Positions 1 to 7,723 of a DNA stretch of 38,158 nucleotides are shown in pieces (position 1 is the first letter of the stretch; each line of letters begins with the position of its first letter). This DNA is from a candidate division CSSED10-310 bacterium. Its GTDB lineage: Bacteria; CSSED10-310; JAFGJC01. The stretch lies in contig JAFGLW010000015.1 of the NCBI GenBank assembly GCA_016927905.1, positions 1 through 38,158 on the forward strand, written 5' to 3'. Below the pieces are notes generated by a model that was not told the DNA's origin, ran no database searches, and was given only the letters and a program-made list of their open reading frames with translations. The position numbers and the translations under genes are program-made.

Positions 1-2
1 CG

Positions 3-110
3 CAGCGAGTGTGAGAAATCTTTCACCATTACAATGCACCAACTGTCATTTCGAACCGAGCACAGCGAGTGTGAGAAATCTTTCACCTGTCAAACCCGGT
101 AAGATTTCTC
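3..110. repeat. Dispersed 25-bp direct repeat with inverted arms
   Basis: An identical 25-bp word occurs at 3-27 and 63-87, exactly 60 bp apart. It contains GAGAAATCTT (13-22 and 73-82). The reverse complement AAGATTTCTC follows at 101-110, so 73-110 can fold into a 10-bp stem. The text around it (TCATTTCGA..., CTCGAAATGACA) has the look of the non-coding dispersed repeats common between genes in environmental genomes. An ORF can be drawn across it, but its composition is repeat-like and I do not call it a gene. Confidence 0.6.
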
Positions 111-147
111 GTCGCAGGCTCCTCGAAATGACACCAGGAACCAGTCA

Positions 148-198
148 CCAGCCACTTCCCCAGCAACCAGCCACTTCCCCAGCAACCAGCCACTTCCC
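148..198. repeat. 19-bp tandem repeat, 2.7 copies
   Basis: The 19-bp unit CCAGCCACTTCCCCAGCAA is repeated head to tail at 148-166 and 167-185, then partially at 186-198. There are no spacers, so it is a minisatellite-like tract and not a CRISPR. It lies between the dispersed repeat and the SEC-C remnant and has no evident function. Confidence 0.75.
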
Positions 199-223
199 TT
201 CGCACCGCCGGCGCCGGTCAGCT

Positions 224-424
224 TCACCCATTGACCGAACAGGCGGGGCGCGTCTTGAGTCTCAGCGGTTCGTCGGCTTCCATGTGGCACTTCTTGTATT
301 TTTTCCCGCTGCCGCACCAGCATGGATCGTTCCGATGCAGCCAGATGTCGCGTTTAGGATCGTTCGATTTCGATATCCATTTCCTGAAAATATTCGCACC
401 ATCATATCCTGAAAAAACCTTTTT
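224..424 (-). pseudogene. SEC-C motif remnant (zinc-binding C-terminal tail)
   Basis: The minus strand reads about 66 codons that include R-N-D-P-C-W-C-G-S-G-K-K-Y-K-K-C-H, a textbook SEC-C motif (CxCx8CH), followed by a short tail and a TGA at 224-226. SEC-C is the zinc-binding element found at the C-terminus of SecA and at the ends of many other proteins. Upstream in frame there is a TGA at 425-427 and no ATG, GTG or TTG before the motif, so no complete gene can be drawn. I read it as the surviving 3' end of a larger gene; an unrecognised frameshift just upstream is the alternative. Confidence 0.6.
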
Positions 425-622
425 TCAAACCGGCGCAACCATAACGCCCTTTCCGCCGCAATGCAAGAGAGGGAAACAATATGATTGTCATTCTAAGCGC
501 ACGCGAAGAATCTCAGACTCTTTAACGAAATCCATTTCCGGAAGATTCTTCGTCGCTCCGCCTCGGTGACCGAGCCTGCCGCCTTTCGCCTGCATGATCA
601 ATTTACGAAATGAGGGTTTGTG

Positions 623-1073
623 ATGGAATCGAAAAACGATAAAAGAAGTCAACTGGAGGGCAAGGGGATCATCTTCATCTGGGGAACCATCTATGATGCA
701 CTGGCGGAATCCGTTTGCAGGGAAATCATCGAAGCCAACATGGAAAGCCGGGTCGGATGCATCCAGATGCTGATCAATTCCGGAGGCGGATCCTGCCAGG
801 CCGGATTCTCCATCATCGACATGATGGAATGGTCCCGGATCCTCATCTGCACCGCAGGTTTCGGTATTGTGGGCTCGATGGCGACCCTTATTTTCATCGC
901 CGGTGAGAAAGGCCGTCGAGTGATCAAGCCCGGCACCGCCCAGGGAATGGCTGGCTTTGATATCCACCCGGATCAACCCGCCCGATGAAGAGATCATCCG
1001 CATCTACGGATACCGGTGGAATGACGATTTCCGGGAGGTGAACGCAAATCCTGTAATGATGCTGCACTGTTAA
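623..1073 (+). pseudogene. ClpP/S14-like serine protease, frame-disrupted
   Basis: ATG at 623 (GAGGG upstream) opens a 122-codon frame to 988. It matches the ClpP/crotonase fold of S14 proteases: a G-x-I-x-x-x-L-A start, the strand L-I-N-S-G-G-G-S (ClpP INSPGGS), I-I-D-M-M, and G-S-M-A-T-L-I-F-I-A-G-E-K-G-R-R, which carries the nucleophile Ser (ClpP ASM). ClpP is about 195-210 residues. Here the frame ends soon after the nucleophile, and the catalytic His (MIHQP region) and Asp are not recognisable. The +1 frame continues from about 960 with N-P-P-D-E-E-I-I-R-I-Y-G-Y to a stop at 1071-1073, suggesting a frameshift around 940-960. It ends exactly against the transposase remnant on the other strand. 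It probably encodes no working protease. Confidence 0.55.
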
Positions 1074-1591
1074 GGACATCGAGTTTTTTCAATGAACCAT
1101 CTATTATTTCGTTTGGAAACCCGAGGGTGCGTTTCGTTGATTTCCTTTAATTCCTCCGGATTGTTATCATCCTCCGCCCAATTCCTGGGATTGTCTTCGA
1201 TGTATCTCCGGATTCGCTTCAATTCGGTTTCATTTCGGATTATATGGTCATGGAACCGCAATGGCCATAATCGTTTCCTTAATAGCGGCCAGTCATTATT
1301 TTTCACGTGATACGCATATTCGTTTTGTTTCAGGGATTTGAATGTTCCGATTATGTCGTACAACGCCGTAGGGATGGGTCTTGTGCCCATCCTCCCGGTC
1401 GCGGCACCAACCATGCCAATCTTCCCGGATGCGTCAATGACATTTCCCGATGTTATTGCACGGGTTTTATCACCATCAATGGAACCAATTTCCAACGTTC
1501 CATTTCCATCATTGAGGACGGGCACATTGCGTGCATCCACATTATTATGGCCCGTCTCAAGGGATTCACCATGTTTATTGAGAACGGGCAC
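1070..1591 (-). pseudogene. REP-associated (IS200-like, Y1) transposase remnant
   Basis: The C-terminal half reads I-I-G-T-F-K-S-L, then L-W-P-L-R-F-H-D-H-I-I-R-N-E-T-E-L-K-R-I-R-R-Y-I and N-P-R-N-W, the conserved end of REP-associated tyrosine transposases (RAYT, Y1_Tnp). These enzymes cut single-stranded hairpin repeats with an HUH motif plus a tyrosine. The N-terminal half, which should hold HUH, is missing. The first 85 codons instead read through hairpin repeat DNA (P-V-L-N repeats), and the formal ATG at 1591 lies inside a hairpin. I conclude it is a broken copy. Its TAA (1070-1072) overlaps the end of the ClpP-like remnant. Confidence 0.7.
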
Positions 1592-1600
1592 AAGACCCGT
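1372..1600. repeat. REP-like hairpins with conserved loop
   Basis: Hairpin 1: GGATGGG (1372-1378), loop TCTTGTG, CCCATCC (1386-1392). Hairpin 2, inverted: ACGGG (1584-1588), loop CACAAGA (the reverse complement of the first loop), CCCGT (1596-1600). The loop is identical while the stem differs by a compensating A-T to C-G change, which indicates selection on pairing. A third half-copy, GACGGGCACATTG, lies at about 1517-1529. These elements flank or lie inside the transposase remnant, the expected context of REP/RAYT systems. Confidence 0.55.
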
Positions 1601-1605
1601 CCTGA

Positions 1606-2781
1606 CTACAATCCGCGCTTGAAAAGCAAAAAACCGATGGCGGCGCAGAGGATCAACATACCGGTCCAGCCCATCGCCGGCACCGTGATCTGACCATACA
1701 CCTTGATCGTTTCCGGATCCTGATACGTGATCGTGCTGTACGTCATGTACAGGCTGGTATCGACAGTGCCCGGCTCGAATACCGTGCCCGGCGTAAACGC
1801 CATCTTGCCCACGAATCCTGCAAAACCGCTCAGGTCTGCGAACTCACTACAGATGACCGTCCCCGGAGGATCCTCGTACAACTCGTACAACTTGTGGTCC
1901 GTATAAGTCCCATCGGTGGCCGTGACGAACACATCCCCGTCCGGATCGACCGCCAGGCCGAACCCGCCCGGAAGGTCCTCGTCATCATCAAAATAGACTG
2001 ACCAGGTGTCCAGTACCCCGTTGCCGTCGTCTTCCAGAAGATAAACACTGCCCCCGCTGTCGACGACGAAAATCTCATTTGTGTTCGATCCGTTGAAATC
2101 CAGGCACCCCGCCCAGACCCAGTCGGCCGACGCCGCATCGAAATAGTTCTGCACTTCGTTCGAATCCATAAAATCACCATCGTCGTTGGAATCGAAACAC
2201 CGGTACACCATCACGCTCCCGGCCGAACCGGCGGCATTGGTCACGTACAGTTCCGTCTGAGGCGAATCCGGGTCGATGATGATGTCTTCGGCATAAATGA
2301 TGTCGTCGAACAGCGTCACCATCACCGTTTCGCCGGGATCGTTGAAATCCCCGTCGCTGTTGTTGTCCGCCGCCCGCCAGACACACCCGCTCATGTCGAA
2401 CGCCTGCGACAGGTCCGGCTGGTTGTCGGCGATGTAGAACACGCCGACGGTTTTGTCGATCGCCACGCCTGTCGCCGAGTTGATCTGATACGCATCGGAG
2501 TTGTGGTCCGCAGAATCGTATAATTTCGTATGCATTCCCGTCGCCGGATCGTACGCCCAGATCGTACCGCTCAATCCCCGGGATCCCTTGCCGCCCGGCA
2601 GCGGCATGCGATCGGTCGAACTGGTCGATCCGTAATACAAAACACCGGCGGAATCCGTGACGAAAATTCCACTGACCGGCCGACCCATTTCCAACCATGT
2701 CTCCCCGTATCCGGGCGGAACCGCTTCCACCGATGCACAGAAATACATTAATCCAAGCGCCAATCTCATCATCCGTTTCAT
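1606..2781 (-). CDS. Secreted propeller-like protein with IPTL-like C-terminal sorting tail
   Basis: The 391-residue product has a signal peptide (M-K-R-M-M-R-L-A-L-G-L-M..., cleavage near S-V-E-A/V-P-P). The middle is rich in Y-V-T-N/G-x-V-Y-x-F-like strands suggesting a beta-propeller, with acidic loops D-N-N-S-D-G-D-F-N-D and D-S-N-D-D-G-D-F-M-D that look like calcium-binding DxDxDG motifs. It ends V-P-A-M-G-W-T-G, a hydrophobic segment of about 14, and F-K-R-G-L, the architecture of IPTL/PEP-type CTERM sorting signals processed by exosortase-like enzymes. The ATG at 2781 has AGGAAAGGGG upstream; longer in-frame starts would overlap the preceding gene and spoil the signal peptide. It lies 40 nt after the preceding gene and is probably the last gene of the cobalamin unit. 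The function is unknown; surface binding is an inference. Confidence 0.75.
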   Translation of the reverse strand: MKRMMRLALGLMYFCASVEAVPPGYGETWLEMGRPVSGIFVTDSAGVLYYGSTSSTDRMPLPGGKGSRGLSGTIWAYDPATGMHTKLYDSADHNSDAYQINSATGVAIDKTVGVFYIADNQPDLSQAFDMSGCVWRAADNNSDGDFNDPGETVMVTLFDDIIYAEDIIIDPDSPQTELYVTNAAGSAGSVMVYRCFDSNDDGDFMDSNEVQNYFDAASADWVWAGCLDFNGSNTNEIFVVDSGGSVYLLEDDGNGVLDTWSVYFDDDEDLPGGFGLAVDPDGDVFVTATDGTYTDHKLYELYEDPPGTVICSEFADLSGFAGFVGKMAFTPGTVFEPGTVDTSLYMTYSTITYQDPETIKVYGQITVPAMGWTGMLILCAAIGFLLFKRGL

Positions 2782-2821
2782 CCGCTGTATCCCCTTTCCT
2801 GTATTGGTCGAAAAAACGCGG

Positions 2822-3910
2822 TCAATTTCGATATCCGAATTCAACTCGGTCGATTCCGCTCATCAACAAAAACTCCTCACTGATCAAAGCAGCCCAGAAC
2901 GCAAGCCCGTGAGCTTCCCCCGGCACGTCCGGCCAGAGAAAATCGAAAATATTCATTATCGTGACGCCCGATTCGATTCGGGCGAACACTCCGTCGAATC
3001 CATGCACCCAGCCCGGCCAGAAAAAGTATTCTCCGAATACATCCAGCAGGATCACGATCCAGGTCTCCGGTTCGGTCCCGGATCCGTTCTGTATTTCCAG
3101 ATCCAGAACGAACAAATCGAACGGTTCGAAGATTGATTGGGTCAATTGCAGATCGACTGAAAAACCTGTTGGAAACGGCGTGGGAGTCTGAGTCGGAACC
3201 GGTGTCGGGGTCGTGAGTTCCTCCGAGTGCACGGCCGCGACGGCATCCAGATCGAATCCTCCGGTTTCGGCGGACGGCCAGCCCGGGTCATAAATTTCAT
3301 CCCCGTCATCGTCGAACGCCGCATTCGGCGGCTCATCGGTATCAACGATCCGGACATACCGCACCCATTCCAGGCCGACATCCTCGAAATCGAACGCATC
3401 GCCGCCTGCGGTTTCCGGATCCGTCGGATCGATCCCGTTTTCCGGGTGGGACAGGACCGGCCGGACACCGGCGAAACCACTCCAGTTGGCGGGATTGTTG
3501 ACCGGTTCGCCGTCCGGATCATAATCGTTCGGAAACCGCAGAAAATTCTCCCCGTCCTGGCTGACTTCCACAAACGCCGCCTCCACATAGACGTTCTGCG
3601 GCGATCCGCCGGCGTAAAACGGGTTCTCGAAGACGATCAGGTCCGGTCCCGGGCCGTTCCGGGCAATATTATCGGTGAATTCGAGTATGATCGAGCCGCC
3701 ATCTCCCAGAGATAGGACATCCGTCGAACCGGCTCCTTCCCCTCCGCCCTGCGGCGGCCCCATCACGATCTCCGGGAACTGACCCTGCCCGAATCCGGAA
3801 CCTGTTCCATACGAGACCTCAACAACAGCGTCGACGAATGGATCGGCCACCGCGGGAATTCCCAAACCGGTCAGGATGACGATCAGGAAAAACAAAACAA
3901 GGTGCTTCAC
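2822..3910 (-). CDS. Secreted cell-surface protein with Thr-Pro linker and shared C-terminal module
   Basis: The 362-residue product has a signal peptide (residues 1-21, ending P-A-V-A/D-P). Residues 25-230 form a 'cell surface protein' domain: L-S-L-G-D-G-G-S-I-I-L-E-F, G-P-G-P-D-L-I-V-F-E-N and F-V-E-V-S-Q-D-G-E-N-F, the pattern seen in secreted proteins often placed beside TonB receptors. A T-P-T-P-V-P-T linker (234-248) leads to the shared module of about 110 residues (250-362: L-L-D-V-F-G-E-Y-F-F-W-P-G-W ... F-L-W-P-D-V-P-G). The start is GTG at 3910: GGAGG sits 8 nt upstream, inside the end of the preceding gene, whose TAA is separated by one base (TAATGTG). Translation is therefore probably coupled to the propeller gene. 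An upstream in-frame ATG at 3925 would swallow the ribosome site. By operon position it is a candidate accessory part of the B12 uptake complex. Confidence 0.78.
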   Translation of the reverse strand: MKHLVLFFLIVILTGLGIPAVADPFVDAVVEVSYGTGSGFGQGQFPEIVMGPPQGGGEGAGSTDVLSLGDGGSIILEFTDNIARNGPGPDLIVFENPFYAGGSPQNVYVEAAFVEVSQDGENFLRFPNDYDPDGEPVNNPANWSGFAGVRPVLSHPENGIDPTDPETAGGDAFDFEDVGLEWVRYVRIVDTDEPPNAAFDDDGDEIYDPGWPSAETGGFDLDAVAAVHSEELTTPTPVPTQTPTPFPTGFSVDLQLTQSIFEPFDLFVLDLEIQNGSGTEPETWIVILLDVFGEYFFWPGWVHGFDGVFARIESGVTIMNIFDFLWPDVPGEAHGLAFWAALISEEFLLMSGIDRVEFGYRN

Positions 3911-3911
3911 A

Positions 3912-5399
3912 TTAGAATCCTCCATCAAGAACAAACGCCAGTGCATCCGGTCCGTCCCCCATTTCAACGGATCGAATCAACATGTCGTTTTGGCTTGGAT
4001 CGAGCAGATAGAGCATGTCGTGGTTGAATTCAAGCGTCCACACCAGCCCGTCCGGCCCCTGATCCAGACCCGATACGAAATTCAGACCGTGACCGGCAGT
4101 CGGGAGCATGACCGGATCGAGCAGCTGCAGCGTACCCAGATCAATCCGTCCGACCACACCATCTCGAGCGCTGGCCAGGTACGCCCGTTCCGGACCGAAC
4201 GCCATCTCGAAAGGTGCATCCTCCACCGGGATACATCCGATCGGCAACTGACTGATCAGAGACCATCGGCAGATACTGCCGTTTCCGGTGAATCCCTGTC
4301 CCACCACATAATCACCGGCGCTGACAATCCATAATAGATCGGGCCAGCGCGGTTCATGATAAATCCCGAGCGTATTCCGGCCGCCGGTTTCAAACCAACC
4401 GGTCACCTGCATCGTGTCCGTATCAATCCTGCAGACAATTCCTGGACCACCAGAGGTAAACGACTCGTCCTGATTCGCGCATGCCACATAAGCTGTCCTT
4501 CCGATAATGGTGATGCCTGCGGGCCTTGCCCAAGTCTGCGACACACCGGGATCCCGCGGGAGATCCACCGGCAGGTCGATCTCGCGAATGACTGAACCGG
4601 ATGCGAGATCAACTGTCGAAACTGTATTCGAAACATAATTAGTGACCCAGAAAACATTTGGATCGGAAAACGCCATCATCATTGGATTCCTGCCTGGACC
4701 CACCGATATCTCCCGGAGCAATCCATAGGTGGTCGCGTTATATTCACCGATTGAATGAGAAAGGCTGTTCACCACATAGAATCTGTCTCCATGAACCGTT
4801 ATCTGACAGGGAGAATATTCCGTGAACGTGACGGTTTTTTCGACCGAATAATCGGTTCCGTCTACCGTCCACAGATCCCGACCCAGCCCCATGGCGATCA
4901 AGGCCTTGAAATCCGCAGGAGTTGGAACCGGCGTCGGCGTTCCGGTGAAACCCGGCGTCGGCGTTCCATCCGGAAGCTCCGACCACCCGAACGAATATTC
5001 AGCAACGTTACTCAGAATCTGATCCGACCGGGTGATCAACGCCAGAAACAATGCACCATCGAACTCCCCGGTCCCGTCAGGCCAGGTAAATTCGGGAATC
5101 ACGATCCGGATGGATTGACTGAACTCCGGTATGGATATGGTCTCCCGATCCACCGCACCGGGATACCGGCACCAGGACGGATAAAACCAGTAATCCCCCG
5201 ACCCCGTCGACAGTGCGACATACAGATGCCCATCGATCACTGCAGGCCCGTCATTACAGATTACCAGATCCAACCCGCACGTCATGCCAGGCGTGAATAG
5301 GATTCCCGGCATCTGAAGATCCATGTGGATTTCCCGGGCAGAAACCGAAAAGAACCACCCTGTGAGCCAGGTTAATATCATGACAAGTAATGTTTTCAT
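3912..5399 (-). CDS. Secreted YVTN-type beta-propeller, BtuG-like candidate
   Basis: The 495-residue product has a signal peptide (1-21), then the shared module at residues 24-140 (F-T-P-G-M-T, G-D-Y-W-F-Y-P-S-W, F-T-W-P-D-G-T-G), a T-P-T-P linker (146-161) and a beta-propeller (about 165-495). The propeller has YVTN-like blades such as V-T-N-Y-V-S-N-T-V-S-T-V-D-L and A-Y-V-A-C-A-N-Q. ATG at 5399 follows GGGAGG by about 9 nt; earlier in-frame codons lack a ribosome site. It lies 46 nt behind the BtuB-like receptor and under its cobalamin riboswitch. In Bacteroides, BtuG is a surface beta-propeller that binds cobalamin and sits on BtuB. Position, fold and regulation argue for the same role here, but similarity to BtuG itself cannot be tested by eye. 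Unlike the other two carriers of the module, it has it at the N-terminus. Confidence 0.72.
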   Translation of the reverse strand: MKTLLVMILTWLTGWFFSVSAREIHMDLQMPGILFTPGMTCGLDLVICNDGPAVIDGHLYVALSTGSGDYWFYPSWCRYPGAVDRETISIPEFSQSIRIVIPEFTWPDGTGEFDGALFLALITRSDQILSNVAEYSFGWSELPDGTPTPGFTGTPTPVPTPADFKALIAMGLGRDLWTVDGTDYSVEKTVTFTEYSPCQITVHGDRFYVVNSLSHSIGEYNATTYGLLREISVGPGRNPMMMAFSDPNVFWVTNYVSNTVSTVDLASGSVIREIDLPVDLPRDPGVSQTWARPAGITIIGRTAYVACANQDESFTSGGPGIVCRIDTDTMQVTGWFETGGRNTLGIYHEPRWPDLLWIVSAGDYVVGQGFTGNGSICRWSLISQLPIGCIPVEDAPFEMAFGPERAYLASARDGVVGRIDLGTLQLLDPVMLPTAGHGLNFVSGLDQGPDGLVWTLEFNHDMLYLLDPSQNDMLIRSVEMGDGPDALAFVLDGGF

Positions 5400-5445
5400 C
5401 TTTTTATACCTCCCGGTCGGCATCCGGTCACTGTAGTATTCCATC

Positions 5446-7395
5446 TCATCTCGAAAACCTTAAACTGACATAAAAAGACCGGCCCGGCAGCGGGAATCCC
5501 GCCACATCCACGATTTCGCTGTCCGTCAGATTTTTAATCTCAAACCCGATCTGGACGAAATCGTTCCACCGATATCCCGCGCCGGCATTGACCGTGTTCC
5601 GGTCTTCGAGTTCCAAAGAATTGGCGCGTGTCAGATAATTTCCGCTTACATAACGCCACTCGCCGAAAACGGTCAGTTCTTCTCCGTCCCATGCCAGCCG
5701 CGAGCTGAAATCGTGTTCCGGGCAGCCGGGTATTCTCTTGTTGCGGTAATTGCGGTCGTCGGACCGATCCACGGCGTCCAGGCGGGTGTAGGATCCGGAC
5801 AGATTGAACGCTTTCCATAAATTGAGTTTTCCGTCCAGCTCCAGGCCACGAGACCGAGACTTGCCGATATTGTATGGCTGATACCGAAAACCGGATACAA
5901 GTTCATATCGGATCAGGTTGTCCATCACGTTCTGGAATGCTGAAATTTCAAACCGGAACCGTCGTTTTTCAATGGAAATTCCCGCATCATAGCTGCATCC
6001 CGTCTCCGGTTCGAGGTCAGGGTTTCCAGAAATGAATCCCGTATTCAGGTAGAGTTCATTGAACGAGGGAGCCCGAAATGCACCCCCGACATTGGTTTTG
6101 AAGGACAGACCCGGTGAAAAAAACCAAAGCACACCGATCTTAGGGCTTAACCGGTCTCCGACATGTGAAATATCGTCATATCGCAAGATAGACGTCAACC
6201 ATACTGAATTCCGGAGAATCTCCCAGTCATGTTTACCCGTCACGCCAAACTGACCGCGTTCCGGAGATTCGAAATCGTGATCCGTGAGTTTCTGATGACT
6301 CCAATTCACAGAAACCGAACCGGTTCCCCTGGAATGGGTAAACCGGTATCCCAGCCCAGTCTCCAGCATCAGCGAACGCTGGTGCGTGAACACAGGAACG
6401 CCGGTCTGTTCACCCATGGGATCCGAAAAATCCAACCCGGTCCGAAGGATTCCGATCTCGCCGAACAGCCCGTTCGACTGATCCGGACTCCGGTTTCTCT
6501 CAAACCGGATGTTTGCACTCATCCGCCGGTCCGCCTGCCGGGCATGTGCCGATGGAAAGGTGATGATTCCTGGAATCCCCTTCTCTGAACGGAAGGCTTC
6601 CATCGTGCCGTTGAATTTCCATTTCCCGGAACCGGCCAGTCGCCACCAGCCCTTCCCGGACAGTGAATCAAAGTCATTGTTGGTACGCACGTCTGCATAG
6701 TCATCGCCGGAATAGAGTTCCGTGCCATTGTTGTTCGTAAAATCAAAATCGCCGTTGCTGCGCTGGTAATGACCGTTGAAACCGTATTCGAGATCAGCCA
6801 GCCGGTGATCGAATCCGGCTGAACTTGCCAGGGTGTTGAAGGATCCGCAGGTTAAGGCCGCATTAAACCGGGGTCTTGTTACACGAGATTCCCGGGAAAC
6901 CAGGTTTATGACTCCCCCCATGGCACCGTCTCCGAACACCGCGGAATCGGCTCCCCGGAGAATCTCGATTTTCTCGATATTTGCCAGGGAAACCGTCGAC
7001 AGATCCACGCCGCTTCCGGATGCTGTGTTCAGACGTACGCCATTCAGGAGAACCAGGACCTGATTTGCGGAGGCACCACGGATTGATACGGTCGACAGTT
7101 TCCCCAGACCGCCGAAATCCCGGATCGAAACGCCGACCGATCGGCTGAGTATTTCCGGTAGAGTCTGAAAACGTGGTTCTTCCGGATCCAACCGGATAAC
7201 CGTCACGAATGCCGGCAATTCGTCCAGGGAATGCGGATCGACCCGCTCCTTTACCACAACCGTTGTGGAATATACGGGCCGGCCGCTTTGGGTTTCAAAT
7301 TCAATTGGGAACGAATTCCGAGCGTCCTGAGCCCTCAAAACCTGCGCAGAAACTGTCGCCAGAATGACCGCTGCAACCAGCCGTTGAATATCCAT
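5446..7395 (-). CDS. btuB: TonB-dependent outer-membrane receptor, BtuB-like (cobalamin)
   Basis: The 649-residue length is typical of BtuB-class receptors (about 600-650). A signal peptide (1-22, V-L-R-A/Q-D) is followed by a TonB-box-like T-T-V-V-V-K-E (44-50). The plug domain (about 58-170) has L-P-E-I-L-S-R, V-S-I-R-G-A-S, V-L-L-N-G-V-R-L-N and I-E-I-L-R-G-A-D-S-A-V-F-G. The rest is a 22-strand-type barrel with F-R-A-P-S-F-N-E-L-Y, N-P-D-L-E-P-E and E-I-K-N-L-T-D, ending in aromatic strand residues S-F-Y-V-S-L-R-F. The cobalamin riboswitch and terminator directly upstream identify the ligand as cobalamin or another corrinoid. ATG 7395 has only a weak ribosome site and lies in the loop of a perfect hairpin. 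No BtuCDF transporter is in the window, so inner-membrane uptake must be encoded elsewhere. Confidence 0.88.
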   Translation of the reverse strand: MDIQRLVAAVILATVSAQVLRAQDARNSFPIEFETQSGRPVYSTTVVVKERVDPHSLDELPAFVTVIRLDPEEPRFQTLPEILSRSVGVSIRDFGGLGKLSTVSIRGASANQVLVLLNGVRLNTASGSGVDLSTVSLANIEKIEILRGADSAVFGDGAMGGVINLVSRESRVTRPRFNAALTCGSFNTLASSAGFDHRLADLEYGFNGHYQRSNGDFDFTNNNGTELYSGDDYADVRTNNDFDSLSGKGWWRLAGSGKWKFNGTMEAFRSEKGIPGIITFPSAHARQADRRMSANIRFERNRSPDQSNGLFGEIGILRTGLDFSDPMGEQTGVPVFTHQRSLMLETGLGYRFTHSRGTGSVSVNWSHQKLTDHDFESPERGQFGVTGKHDWEILRNSVWLTSILRYDDISHVGDRLSPKIGVLWFFSPGLSFKTNVGGAFRAPSFNELYLNTGFISGNPDLEPETGCSYDAGISIEKRRFRFEISAFQNVMDNLIRYELVSGFRYQPYNIGKSRSRGLELDGKLNLWKAFNLSGSYTRLDAVDRSDDRNYRNKRIPGCPEHDFSSRLAWDGEELTVFGEWRYVSGNYLTRANSLELEDRNTVNAGAGYRWNDFVQIGFEIKNLTDSEIVDVAGFPLPGRSFYVSLRFSR

Positions 7396-7409
7396 ACTCG
7401 GTTCAACGG
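7381..7409 (-). promoter_or_regulatory. Hairpin presenting the btuB start codon
   Basis: CCGTTGAA (7381-7388) pairs perfectly with TTCAACGG (7402-7409). The 13-nt loop between them contains the btuB ATG (7393-7395) and the bases just before it. In mRNA the start codon would sit in the loop of an 8-bp stem, which could limit ribosome entry. It may also be an accident of coding sequence. Confidence 0.35.
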
Positions 7410-7414
7410 GGGTT

Positions 7415-7443
7415 ATAAAAACAAAAACCGGCCGGGGCCGGTT
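7415..7443 (-). terminator. Rho-independent terminator of the cobalamin riboswitch
   Basis: On the minus strand AACCGGCC-CC-GGCCGGTT (7426-7443) is a perfect 8-bp G+C-rich stem followed by TTTGTTTTTAT. It lies between the riboswitch aptamer and btuB, about 45 nt after P1, exactly where a transcription-terminating expression platform belongs. Cobalamin binding would favour this stem and switch the operon off. Confidence 0.85.
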
Positions 7444-7487
7444 CCTGTTACACCGAAACGCCCCACCCCACGAGGAACATTCCGGTG

Positions 7488-7661
7488 GTACTGGGCGGGG
7501 TATCCTGGCTTCCGGATCATCCTACTTCCTGAACCTTCCCGCTGGATGCGGTGGTTTTGGAATTATCATTCCACTCAGGGTTCGTACCCGGTAACAGTTG
7601 CGGGTCAGCGCTGGAATTTCACCGGCTTCCCCCGGCGGGCAACCTGCCCGTGAGCCAGTAC
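7488..7661 (-). ncRNA. Cobalamin (B12) riboswitch
   Basis: The minus strand carries the conserved cobalamin aptamer elements in order: P1 5' arm GTACTGG (7655-7661), CCGGTGAAATTCC (7613-7625), GACCCGCAACTGT (7594-7606), and the B12 box AAGCCAGGATACC with the following CCGCCC (7493-7511). P1 closes with CCAGTAC (7488-7494), a perfect 7-bp match to the 5' arm. At about 174 nt it falls within the normal size range. It is followed by an intrinsic terminator and the BtuB-like receptor, so it most likely represses the whole 7395-1606 unit when corrinoid is plentiful. Confidence 0.93.
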
Positions 7662-7676
7662 ATCACTCTCGATCCT

Positions 7677-7705
7677 TGTCTAGCAATTTCCTGCGCAGAT
7701 GTCAA
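7677..7705 (-). promoter_or_regulatory. Sigma70-type promoter of the riboswitch operon
   Basis: On the minus strand a perfect -35 box TTGACA (7700-7705) lies 17 bp from a weak -10 TAGACA (7677-7682). Transcription would start near 7670, just ahead of riboswitch P1 at 7661. Position supports it more than the -10 match. Confidence 0.5.
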
Positions 7706-7723
7706 GAATATCGGGGAAACCCC

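Noticed and set aside
148..198. CRISPR array
   Set aside because: The 19-bp units are joined without spacers, and there are no cas genes; a plain tandem repeat.
11..569. Overlapping ORFs in both directions at the left edge as genes
   Set aside because: They are made of repeat DNA and antisense to the SEC-C remnant; no ribosome sites or protein motifs.
488..1003. Minus-strand ORF of 171 codons opposite the ClpP-like remnant
   Set aside because: No motifs; codon pattern is the shadow of the plus-strand frame.
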